64,000 bases of DNA from Luscinia megarhynchos (lineage: Eukaryota > Chordata > Aves > Passeriformes > Turdidae): positions 26,070,330-26,134,329 of the forward strand of contig CM067566.1 in NCBI GenBank assembly GCA_034336665.1, written 5' to 3'. Below are positions 23,771 through 36,732 of the stretch, piece after piece; position 1 is the first letter of the stretch, and every line of letters starts with the position of its first letter. The notes under the pieces are model-generated. The model ran no database searches. It was not told the origin of the DNA and saw only the letters and a program-made list of their open reading frames with translations. The translations under genes were made by a program, and so were the position numbers.

Positions 23771-26700
23771 GGACTGCAAATGCTAGCAGGCAGAAAAGAT
23801 AGAGAGCAGGAGGAAAGCACAGAATAGCAGCATTTGGGAAAAACCTTAGAAAAGGGAGGAAAATTACACACAATATCAAAAATAAAGTTTCTGTGTTTCT
23901 ATAAATTTAATTCATGATCTGATTGGCACATAGAGAATTATGTGTTTTGGGGTAGTCACTAGCACCATGCTATGAAGGTAGATCTGGTGTCTATGACAGG
24001 AGAGTGCATCTGACCAACTTCCAAGGAAACCACAGAAGCCAGCATTTGAACAACAAAGATGTAATTTGTAGTTTTATTCTCATCATAACAAACATCTCCC
24101 ATTTGAAAGAAAAGCCCAGGATGCTTTTTTAAAGAGTTAACTAAATTTAGAATCCTGTATCTCTGCCTCAGCTTCTAAATATGCATCCACACTTTGGCAG
24201 TGCTGAGCATCCAGGGATTGCACATGAATGCCTCCAAGGGCATTTCAGTACATTATCTGATCTTTATTACACAGGGACACATCCTGCAAGCTCTGGAGTT
24301 CCCTGAGGAGCACTGTGCTTAGAAAGGTTGTTTTTGGCACCAAGTCTTTGAACCCTCTTCTGAAAACTGCTTTTTGGTGTACAAGGGACACAGCCCCTGT
24401 GGATAAGTACTTTGCTGGATCTAAAGCTCTAAAGCTGCACATGTAAAAATCTGGTCACTTACCTGTGTGATTAAATATGGGTTTAAGAGCTACCTTAGGA
24501 GAGTAATTTTTTTTAAATTTTGGCCTTAATATTTGTCATTTGGAAGCTTCTATTCTACAGGAATATTTTATTGCCTTCTTGCCAAAATCCAACAGCCCAA
24601 CATGTAATATCAACTTTTATGAAGCACAGCAAGCTTGGTACTGCTGGTTCTTATGTTACATGAGATTAAACTTGTCAATTCAATGAACAATTACAGGGAA
24701 AAACTACAGAATTTACTACAATAAATTACATGAATTAATTGCACGAGGAATTTAATTTAGGCTCAGATGTACTTTCTGAAGGAAATTAATGGAACAAATT
24801 CATTAGGGAACCATTCAGTTCTCCCTCAAGCTGCCCATATCTTAATTAAAAAAACACAGATGCTAATAAAGCTATGGTAAATGCTCTGTAAGTCCAATAA
24901 GGCCTCCCAATAATGTTCCTGCAAGAACTCAGTAAAACTCCAGGTTTTGCTAAAAAAAAGTATAAAGCTATATGAACATACCAGCCCGGGACCCACATGA
25001 TCAAAAGTCCTTGCTCAGTCTTTTGCAATTTATTCTCAGATACTCTCTTCTTGTCTTCAGACTGGTGGCTGCATTGTGGCAAGGACCAACTCCATGCACA
25101 CATGGGAGTCTAGATGCTTTATGCCCTTGTATTCACAGGTGAACATCCAGAAAATATGGCAAGATCTGTTAATATCCTTATTAAAAAAAAACCAAACAAA
25201 CTTTTCTTCTTTACTTTGATTTAAATTAATCATACTTTTAAAACAATAACAAAGTAAAATAAGTATTTCAGTATTTTTATTTGATTTTTTCCTTTTTTTT
25301 TCTTGGACAATGAAATTGAATACAGTCAATGTTTTTAGCATTCACAGTCCAATTTGTTTGTGTATTCCTCAAACTGCCAAATTAGGCTTGCAGATTGGAC
25401 ATAATTGGAAAATGCTTCCTCCTGAAAACAATGGCCATATCTAGAATTTGTAAAAATGCAGGAAATTGTTTTAACCTCATGGATCTACGAATGATGATAA
25501 TGGATAAATGTCCAAGAGACATTTTCTTCCTGAGTTTAAGTTCTGAGCCAAGATCACAGGACTAACAGTAACCCTAAACTAGTGTAGGCAGCTTTATACA
25601 ATAATGTAAATGTATAGAAACATAAAAAACCCAGTATTTTTAACAGAAAGACAAAAACAATCACATTCTAATGCTATGTGTAATTATCTTTTCCAAAAGG
25701 TCTCTTCACCCAGTATACTAAAGCACAGGTGAAAAGCCATCTGAAAACTGACAATGGGCACCTAGGTTGCATTCCATGGGAAATGTTTAATGACAGAAAA
25801 ATATGATAAACCAAAATAATTGCAATTTAGACATAGACAGCTACATCAGATACTGCTACTGCCCAAATAAAAATCTAATTCCAGGCTCAGTTCAGAGCAG
25901 ATTTGCTGAGGGAGTTATAACTTACTGCAGCCTGCTGAGCACAAGCTTATGAGAAGTCAAGTGACTCGTCTCCCAGGGGCTACAGGTGTTAGGAGGAGGA
26001 AGGAAGGTTTCCCTTTTTTCTATACTATCAAGAACCTGCCAAGTCATTAGAGGGAACAATTTTCTACCAGGCAGATTGCACAAGACCTTCTCTTGTCTTT
26101 CCATCAGTAGTGCAAGAACCATGACATGCTGTGCCTCTGCAAATGTAGCCCAAATCTGACTAGGGTGTGTGAAACTGTTTCTGATGCTGAAAAGCAGAGA
26201 AATGTGGCTTGTGATGCTCTGCTGGAGACCTGGAGACCAGAGATTGTACTGGGCAAGGACCATATAATACTTATTTTTTTGTTCCTGATGTTGCTTCTCC
26301 TAAAAATGGACATTAACACTTTGGACACTGAGGTGGAATATGGGAATAAAATAGGGTAATCACAGAACAACTGTTCTTTCATCCTGCAAGTGAGGATAAT
26401 TGAAGTATAGCAACTTCCAGAGAAAAGCCAGAAATATTTATAGTAAAGGGCTTAACTGCATAACATTAAAAAACCCCTTTTAAAAACATAATACTGAAAG
26501 CAACAGCCACAATTCTCCTCACTGAAATCAGAAATTCCACTTTAATGGCAACTTGCCACATTGCAAGTCACACATGACCAAGGACAAAAGGACTAAGAAC
26601 TGGAACACTGAAAATTTCTGCATTCACACTGCGACAACACTCGTCCTGCCACCATCAGTGGTGCTGGGGGTGCCTCCAGCAAGGAGCTGAGGCTGTAGGA

Positions 26701-29700
26701 GAGCTGCAAAGAAGCCATGCATGAGTCCTGCAGCTGGTCACACATGCCAGGGGTGAACACAGGGCATGGATGTTCCTATTCTGCAGACAGATGAGAAGTT
26801 ACTCTGAAGCACAGCCCTCTCAATCCCTTCCATCACGATGAACAGAGATCATGGTAAGGAGCTCATGTGGTTTAATCCATGCACAGCATCTACTCTGTGT
26901 CACCAGCTCAACCATATGGCATGCTGTGCATAAAACTGGCCCTCTGGAGACAAACTCCTGCCTCTGGTACTGTGCTTGATCTACTGAATAAATGCTTACT
27001 GTGTTTCAGATCTTTTTCTAGAGAATACAATGAGAAAAACTGCCCCTGTTGGTACAAATATCACAGCATTGTGCATGTGGGCTTAGGAAGCATGAGTCAA
27101 TTTTTGAAGCTATGAATCATGAACAATTTAATTTTAGTATAAAAGCAGCATGTATTATCTGTTACCTACCAGAGTCTGATACTAAAATGCTTTACATTCA
27201 GGTGAAAAGGTAAATGGTAACATAGCCTACAGTATAGGTGATTATGTTATTTGGGATAAGCATTATGTCTCTGATAAGATTAGGAAAACCATATTTTGCA
27301 GAACCATTTGCTCTTCATAAACCTCATAGAAATATGTTTTCTGACTCCATATTGCATTTGGAGTCTGAAAAAAACCAGGAGAGGTCTTTGCCTATTTCTC
27401 TCTTCAGCTTTGGTTTAAATGGTTGTTTGTATTTCTCATCACCTGCTGTAAAACTATTTTATTTGAAATAGTTGCTGTAGTACTGTTTCAAAAGATAACT
27501 CTTCTTGTTTTTGGAATATGTCACATCTGATTGAGGATAATATCCTATAAATAGTACCTTCACAGAAGACTTTTTTAGCTTTATGGAAGTATAAATTATT
27601 TAAAAGTCCTCCTATGTTCATCTACGCTCATAACCCATTGAAACTGCACTGCCCTTTGCAGAGATCCTAAATACACAGCCCAGTCCAAACATTTTACAGT
27701 CTGCAGATGAACAAGAAAAAGCAAGCAAGTAAAAAGCCTAGGAGGAACAGGAATAAAGCAATATAAAATGCAAGTTAGAAAGAAAGCACTGCATGAATTA
27801 TCCCACTTTCTTTTAATTTTTAACTTGAAACTACTTTATATAAGAGACAAGACAGGCAGCATGAAGCATGCTGTGGATGAAAAGTAAAATGAAAGAAGTG
27901 AGACTGTGGAAAGGATCTGAAGAGAAGAGAAGGAACCCTACTATGGGAAGATGGACCAATGCAGTGCTATTTTTTCCCAAAGAAGAAACAACACAGCCAT
28001 GTGCCAAGCTACTCCTTCCTCTGAGTACATGAGGGCTGCAGCTGCCCTCAGACACAGCAGATCCCCAACTATGAATAATACAAAATTATACAATCAATGC
28101 TCATTTTATTCCTCTTCTTGTCTGCTAATTAGAAACCACACTGTAATGCAGATGGCAAGTATCAATCAATGAAGAAAGTGATCAGCAGTACAAGCCTCAA
28201 GTGCATGTAGGAGTATCCTAGAGTATTAAATTGAATGAACCCATATTCATAAAACAGACAATAATTCATAAAATGTGCAATACATAAAAAAAAGATGCTA
28301 GCAGAGGTCTTGGTTTAACAGAAAATGTAAACACATTCAACTCAGAAGGTGTGATAGGATGGAGTTAGGACAGTGGTTAAATGCCTTGTTGAATAACCCT
28401 CTGGTTTAAATTCAGAATTAATTTGCTATTTTAATTAATAAACAATTGAATGGCTTGTGGAGTTGGTCTAAAATGTTTCTTAAGCACACAAGAAGTAACA
28501 TTTTTTGTCTTTAAAACCAACTGAAAACGGGTGCATTAGCAAAAACACAGCTTTTAACAGAGGTTTGAAGAAACAAGTAACTGACAGAAAATGCCTGAGA
28601 TCTGTAGTCATTTCCATTTAGTATAAATTGTTCATGTTTTCAGGAAAAAGAAATAATGAAAAACACTAGTCATCTTGTAGTCAAGTTTCAACACCTGCTT
28701 ATTTATTGTGGCCAAAAATAAGGATAGCTTGAGTTATGTTCCAAGTATGTGGCAGAAGAACAGGGATTTTTTGCTTTGAATTGTGCCTGCCTAAAAATGA
28801 AAGAAGATGTGTAATTTCAGAATTAACTAGGGGTTTTTTTGGTCGTTGATGTTTAGGAGACAAAGACATTACTAAGTGCAAACAACCAGTCAAGTCTGAT
28901 GGGCTGACAGCAGAAGTTTAGTCATGAGGTTTGTTTTGGCAGCTGAATGCTGTTTGCTGCCCTGGGACTGGGCAGATGCAGGGTGCTCACACAATGAAAA
29001 CTGTGTAGCTATAATAGAAATATTAATATATAAAATATCTAAGCCAATAGGCAGCCAAATGATCAGAAGACATAGCTTCATTTCCATGGATATATAATGA
29101 AGCCTGTGGAGGAGAGAAGACTCTTTAGACTCCTGCCATAACCATGTTTCATTTCAGATAGGGAAAATTCTAATTCTGCTAGGTTGAGTTTACATGGAAG
29201 CACGCTTCTGAACAACAGAAGGCTGCTATCAAAACCCTTCCCTGCCTGATGGACATCCTTCAGTCAATCCTTCTTCTTCCTCCTAAGGAGATGCCCCACA
29301 AACACACAGAGGGAGATACAGAGGACATGCACTGTAGGAGCAGCTCAGTCCTGTCAGTGCTGTCACCAGAGCAGCCTCCATGTGCATCATTTCCCCCCTC
29401 CTGACAGAGATGTGCAGCCAGCCATGGGGCTTGGCAGCAGCAAATATCAGCTTGGAATTGAATCACCTCAGAGTAAGAAAGTGTTTGCATTTTCAAGCAA
29501 TGAAAAATACTTAATGAAAAAGCTCCCCATGCACTTTATTACTATGAGGTTTTTTTTGTCAGATAAGCAGATAAGCAGGTAGCTTACTGCAGATTCTGTG
29601 CAACCTTACAGTCGTGGCTAATGTCATGGTGATGTTCTAGATCATTTTGGTTAATTTTTACCAACATCAGATGTAAAATTATGACAGCCTCCATTATCTG

Positions 29701-31539
29701 TGATGTAATAGTGTCTTATTTTCCTCTATTTGCAACCTAACTTTATTTTTCTTAAACAGATTTTTATTTTAACACAAAAGGATTAGAAATCAAGCTATTC
29801 CATATGGCATCTATATGGCACTGTTCACTTGCACAGGCATGAAGTCTTTTCACTGGGGCAGAACAGCCCCTATAACTGAATAAAACCTGAGAGTAGAGCC
29901 TGGAAATCATTACACACAGTGATCTTTATGCTAGAGGGAGATGGCAGAAGACAGCACCATGCTCAAGCTCCTGAGTTGAGCTCAGTCTCTGCTGCAATGC
30001 AGCAACACACCATTTTCAGCTTCCAGGAAAAACACTGACTCACAAGGATGACACCTCAAACCTACCAGGTTTGCCCATTGCAAGAGTGGAGTGCTGCATT
30101 TTCTGGGCACAGCAGTTCTGCAACCAGTTCCAGAGCTGAAGGGACTCACCCCAGATGTCACCAAGCAGAGCACACAGCAAGCAAATATTGCTCTGCATTA
30201 GGTGCAATATCATGTTTAAGCTTTTACTGTGATGTCCCAGTCTTAGATTGTCCTGTCACAGCTTATTGTAACTCTCTACACTCCCAGAAATTCAACTAGG
30301 CCATTCGTTGCTCTTGCAGAACAGCACTAGCACTTATTTTATGTTGATTATTTGCCATTTAAAAAAGTATTCTAAAGTGGGATTAATCTCTAAAAATTAG
30401 CCATCTTAAAAACAGAAACTCAGTCCATACCAATTATTCCATCCCACAAAATCTTCCTGGAAAAGGCCAATCTGTCTCCACTGACTAGAAGCAGACTTTC
30501 TAAAGTTTCACCTGCTAACATCAAACTGTGAAATAATTCCCTCTGTCAACTAAAGGGCCACATCATAAACATGGAATACAAAGCAATACAAACCTGAGAT
30601 AAGAAAAAAAAAAAAGCATTAATCTGTAGACCAAAAGAACTATGACAAACATAAAGAGGCATGTGCTGTTCATCTAAAAAACAGCTATGAATAGATGCCA
30701 CCGTCAGTCCCCCGGAGCATTCAGTCAGAAACGCTTACTCTGCAGTTATAAATAAACTGTCCTACTTTCTGCTTCCACCAACACTACAGAAAGGAGAAAA
30801 GGACAGAGATATCAGCTAGAATATACCTTGTCCTGTGAATGATAAATGGAACACAATCCATTTGTGAGGATAGGGATTACACTTAATATGTATAATGCTT
30901 GCTTAATTTAGTTGAGGTTATTTACATGGTCTTTTTCATAGCTTCTCCAGAGTGCTGACCACAAAATTCAGGGTCTGGCATCTGCAAAGATTACCTCAAC
31001 CAACTCCTGCAGACAAAGGGAAACAAGTGATGGCAGAATGAAGCAGAAAAGCAGTAGGGTACAAAGCTCCAATGCATGGAGCCACAATGGACATAAATTG
31101 GCTTAAAAATCTGAGCACGTTTTTGCAGAGATAGCAGCTAGAAAAACATATTTTCAGTTGTAAGTTGAGCAAATTTTATATGAGTCACAGTGGCTGTAAA
31201 CATGCAACCCCCACAGAGTTGTTTGCAAATTGTTTCTCTCCATATACCCACTTGGTTCAATTGAAGACTGAATAACTGAGTAACTGCAGAACACCAAATA
31301 CAGCACATAAATGTAAGGGAAAAGGAAAAAAAATTACAGGAACCAGCAGTCAAGTCACTTGCCTTTCAAAGAGGCACAAAGTTCAATCAGATTTTGAAAA
31401 GAAAAACAAAGTGTGAAAAATGAATGAGGAAAGAGGACAAAAGCTGACAAATGCAGGTGATAACCTAGCTTGCCATACTCATATTTATAGGTGAGATAAC
31501 TGAGTGTTCAGCTGACAGAAATCTGGTAGATGATTATTC

Positions 31540-32220
31540 TGATTTCAGTTAAACATTTGATACAATACCACCTGGAGAATTAGTTTGGAGTGAAGAGATG
31601 GGACTTCATAAAAGAGTTGTAAGGAACAGGCAGAAGGAGATACAACAATGGACTGGGTTACACAGAGTCTTAGCAATGTTCCTTGAGGATCGGTCTTACT
31701 GTGTTTACTGATAACTTTTGCACAAAAACTAGGGAGTGCTGATGAGAAAGCTATGAGGTTTTACTAAAGGCAGCAGAAGCCAAAGTATTATACAAGATAT
31801 AAGTTCTGAAGAACCAGAAATGAGACAAAAGAGACCAATACAGCAATACAAAATGAGATAAATCTCACATGGGCCATCAACTTCATGGACAACAATAGAA
31901 AATCTCTCCAGCTGGGATTCTGTGATCAAAAAAAAACAGGAAGAGAAGAATCTGGGTGGCATTAGTTGATTCAGGGATGACTCTGGGCTACCAGAACGGC
32001 ATGAGACATGCAACACTCATCAGATAATATACTGTCTGTTAATATACAGATATGCTAGTTCTGTCCTAAACATGGTAGAACTGCAACACAAACAATTCTG
32101 GTCAAACTGTAGCAGACTTAAAGCAGGTCTGTGAGCATGACTACAAAATAAGAAAGCATTTTTATCTGAAAAAATGGGGCTTGTTCAGCTCAGCAACAGG
32201 AAAATTGAAGATTAATAAGC
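31540..32220 (+). mobile_element. Ancient CR1-like LINE relic
   Basis: Shows in order several blocks of an old CR1 type shared by reptiles and birds: TTTGATACAATACCACCTGG, then TGTTCCTTGAGGATCGGT, TTGCACAAAAACTAGGGAGT, TGGGTGGCATTAGTTGATTC with AGGGATGACTCTGGGCTACC, and near 32086 ACACAAACAATTCTGGTC (from a VQFWS-type block), then GGCTTGTTCAGCTCAGCAAC. All frames are broken. The order and spacing support one decayed element rather than chance. Boundaries are approximate. Confidence 0.6.
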
Positions 32221-35200
32221 TAGAAAGTAGAGTGATGTGTCCAACCACTAAAGGAGCCTTTGTGTGAAAGTAGCTGGATGCATCTGGAAATAAAAGCAGT
32301 TTCAAGATAGATTTTGATACCTTTGTAAGTGAGCTTACACAATATATTTGCTTTGGAAGGAGGATCTGGTTTGGGGGTGAGAGAGGCACCTCCTTGCCCT
32401 GCCTGTCCACATACACTCCTGATCATTCCGAACAATTTTTGTACTTAAAAGATTTAATATTACATCAAGGAGAAAAACCATGCAATTGCTCAAACTCTCT
32501 ATAAATGTTCTCATAAATGCTAATGTAGGATTTTGACTATTAAAAGTGCAGCAACGTCTGGCAGCCTTTTTGAAAGCCTGCTCAGTCTAGCTGCCAGTGA
32601 CCAATTTCACCAGGCACATTTTTCTGCCCTGACAAATGGCTCAGTAGATAGCTATGGGACAGCCTGTCTGAGAGGTTTACAACCCGCTAATGACAAACTG
32701 CTCTGAGCTGGGAATCAGTCTCTAATAGAAATGAAAATATTTCTCCCCACAGAAAGTTATTACAGTTCTCCTTCCATCTCTCAAAACATATATGTTGAGT
32801 AAGTTATCTAACCATTGGAAAAGCCTGGTAGGAATAGTAAAGCCATCAGAAAACAGAGTTGTGTAGCTCTTTAACTTTCCTAATAAACCAAAATGCTTCT
32901 GCATTGAAATGTCAAAGGTCATGCGAGAGGTGAAGAAATGAAATAGTCAAGGCTGAAAGGAAAACAGGCAGAGGAAAACACTTCAAACCAGTGTTTTGTA
33001 TTATGTTACTAAAAGGCAGGAGAAGCAAGAGGTTTTGTGGTGTACATGGAATTCTGTAGGATGTGCAATTTATTCTTGCAGGGAAGGACTTGCATCACAT
33101 ATTTTTGGGTAGCACGGAAAGGAAGACTTCAGTTCCTTGCTATTTAGAAAACTTAGCTGAGAAGGGAAGGATGAAGCAGGGGATATATCTCTTAAAAAGT
33201 ATATTTTAAACACCTCCTGCTGCCTGCACTCCAGAGAACAGGGAGGTAGCATTCAGCAACTGCCTGGCTCTACAGCCAGAGACATGCATTTCCTTGCTCC
33301 TCTGAAAGTCTGGGCAAGCTGTAAACCTCTGCAAGATCATCACTCACACATACTCAGCTAAGCCTTGCTGGATTTTCACCATTAAGATGTCTGAGGATGC
33401 TCTTGCCAAACATATTCCAGTCTTTCACAGGACATAGTGCTAACAGAACAGTCCATCCATCACTCCTAAAGTGCAGCAAGCTGTGATCTGTTACTTCCCA
33501 GCTCCTAACTGTGATCAGACAGCTAAAAATGTGTCATTCTGAAAAAACACCATGAGCCTGGTGCATTTCCTGAGCTTTACCCAGACCAAGGCTGCTCACC
33601 AACTGCCCTGGTGCCATGGGTTTATACCCAGTGCTTCAGAAAGGAGCAAGCTACTAATGACACCCAGGCAATGATGAGACTATGTCTAAAGATAAAGTCC
33701 ATATGGAAAATGAGTTATAGAAAGATAGTCTCTGCTTTTTTTTTTTAAATGTTTAGTAAGCTGTTAAACTAGAGAGGAATTTACCAAAAAACCCCAAAAA
33801 ACAACTATACTTATCAATAAATCTTTTTATTTTATTAAACCTATTCCTTGACAGGTTAGCTCCACAAAATTCAGCATCCTGTTTTTATAGAAGACTCAGG
33901 AAAAAGACATTCATACTTGAGATGCCTAAAGGGCTCCAATCATGCTCTTCATATTTACTAAGAATGTAAACAAAATGACATGACCTCTGCAGGAATAATT
34001 TACTCCATACTTTTCACAAAGGACAATAAACATATGGAAGGAATTACAGAAAGGGAGTCACTAAAAAATACTAGTTCATCAGAGAACTTGTTTGTATTAT
34101 AAAAAAGTGACAAAAATAGGTGAGCACAGAAAAATGGGTGAAGTGTGAGGAAGAGTACACTTTTCTTTGGACAAATGTTTCTTGATGTTCTTGATGAAGT
34201 TTCAAGAGCAGCTGCTGCAAGAATGCAAAATGAGATGTCAGGAAGCAACAGTCTATGTGTCATATGCAAGGAAGGAAGGAATTTTATCAGGTTTGTTTTA
34301 GGAGCCTTAAAATGCTATAATGGGCAAAAAAAATCACAAAAAGCATTAAAAAGTAATATGATTATGAATGTAGAAATTACTAGAAATACAGGACCTAATA
34401 TGGCTGAGGTTTATTATGAAGCATTGCAGAGGAATTGGAGGCAGTGTACCTAAGAATAGTTGGCAGTAAGCATTGAGGAGGACATCAGGATGGATTGGGC
34501 ATTTTCTGCTGCTTGAGATCCTGGTCAATGTGAGAAGTTCCCCAGGGACAGGACCTGAACTGCTGCCTTCAAGATGGAGAAAGCAGGAATGATCAGAATC
34601 AAAAATACTGTGTAAAATAGAAGCAGTACAGTCTGGAAAGAACAAACCCTCATGGTTTTGTGCACCTTTCAGCTCTTTGGATTTTACAGAAGACTCAGTG
34701 ACATATAACTAGACTTCCAGCTCAAAAGGAATACACTTAGGGAGGATACATTGAACACTGTTAGATGAAACCTCAGAAGACTGAGCAGTTGAGGGACATC
34801 ATGAACTTGGTTTCTCATTGGAGAAATTAATTAGGTTTAGCAGACAATCTTTTTACTAGCTTGCATGTAAGTGTTGCTTTTACATCTTTATGAGGAAAAA
34901 ATATCCACACAAAGTTACTGAAAAAGCAGTATTTGAAAGTGACATCATTGGAGCTACATTAAAAGGAGATTAGCAGTAAATCTGGGAAGAAGCTTTAAGA
35001 AGCAAAAGCTCCAGGAGTATTAGTCACTGTTTAAACTGTTTAAACACAAATTAAGTAGTCTCAAAATATTGCACTAATCTGTTCTGCAAACATGACTTTA
35101 AAACTGTTTTAGAAAGACTCCTTTGGCTAATGGAAATGTGGGAGACAAGGACCTTGACTTGTAGAGAAGAGCTCTGGAGATCTCTGTGTAGCTCAAGTGT

Positions 35201-36684
35201 CTTTCTTCAGGAAACCACTGATCTCAACAGGAGCCTATTCACAAAAATACTGTGATTCGAGCAACCTGAGTTGATAGACCCTTTTAAATCTTATAGACAG
35301 CTGCAAATTAGAACACCAAAGCCAGCTTGGCCGAAATAAATGCCAAAGACTGAACTGGTACACAGAACAGCCTGGATCCTCCCAGGATGCTAGGAATCAT
35401 AATGAAACTTGCAACACTGCTGCTGCTTTAGGTTTCTCTGCTTTTAAAATGTTATATGTGTTGAAATCAGAGTTTATTGGGGATTGTCAGTGTGCAGCTT
35501 CCACTGCATTTACTTCACAAACTGAGAAGACCATCAGCAAACACCACATATTTGTTACAACAGAATTTTCACTGCTAAAACCTCTATGAACAATTAAAAT
35601 ACCTTAAGAAATGAACTGTATGGGTGACACTCTACTTTCAGTGAAATACATTTCATCCCTTGCTTCACCAGGAGAAACACTAAAACAAAACTGAGGTTCA
35701 ATGAAATTTGCATTATAGCTGTATTAATAAAAGTCAGATATGCTGGAAGTGTGTTTTACACTGAGTATATTTTCAGCTAGGAATCAGAAATGTTATGATA
35801 GATGTCAGCACTATAGGTGGTCAGATACTTTAAATCCTTCAATCTCTAAGCACTAAATTTAGTTTTTCTTAAGAGAACTACTGGCATGCCAGCCTGCTGT
35901 ATGGGTGGAAAGCCTGAATGCACAGGGCATGCCAGAGCTGGTCACTTGGTGCTGCACCCTGAACAGCTGATGAAACCCCTCTGCATCAGTGGCTTCAACC
36001 TGGCCTACTTCAACAGGTAGACAGTAGAGAAATATATTTAACCAGTGGATCATACATCTAATATCAGATCAGGGTGATAAACATACACTAAAATAGGCAG
36101 TGGGTCAAATTCTTCAGAAGAGTACACTTGCATCCCTCTGCATCATTTAAGAGAGATAGTCTAATGATAATACATAGAAACTATAGTTACAATGAACTCT
36201 GGTGTTTATTTTAAAGGTGAGATGTCTTCCTTTCACTTTAAGATCTTTCCATTATAAGATGATGGGGGAATTATTTCTGCTTTGATTAGTCTATTATGCA
36301 ACCAAGAGAAAGAAAAGACAGGCCAATTAAATGCACTAGTATTAAAGTTCTCTACAGTGTATAAGGTATGTAAAATCACTGCTTTAATCATTTCAGTTCA
36401 TAGTTCTACCCATAACATACTGCAGACAACACTGAAGCAGAGACTGAAGTCTAATTTGCCAATAAACTCTGAAGCTCAACAGGGAGACTCACACTTTCTT
36501 CACAGTTGGAGCCACTTCTCAGCAGTGACAGCTTTAGATCTTCACCACCAGGTTTCATCTTAGCCCTCCAGTAACTGCAACAACTGTTCAGCTATCCAGC
36601 GACTCAAAAAAACCACTGAACACATTTTAATCATATTTTCACAGCAATTTGCAGCTATAGGTATGAAAAGGGTACTTGTGTGGT

Positions 36685-36732
36685 GTGACCAAACAGCACT
36701 TGGCAAAGTACAAGTAAAGGCTGTTTGGTCAC
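36685..36732. repeat. Perfect 13-bp inverted repeat (hairpin)
   Basis: GTGACCAAACAGC at 36685-36697 is exactly inverted as GCTGTTTGGTCAC at 36720-36732, with a 22-base spacer. GTAC tetramers lie 8-10 bases outside each arm (near 36672 and 36739). A second alternative pairing exists between TACTTGT (about 36673) and ACAAGTA in the spacer. The stem is short for a microRNA precursor. Confidence 0.8.

Noticed and set aside
35030..35050. Two GTTTAAAC palindromes in a row
   Set aside because: Short AT-rich words expected by chance in this composition.
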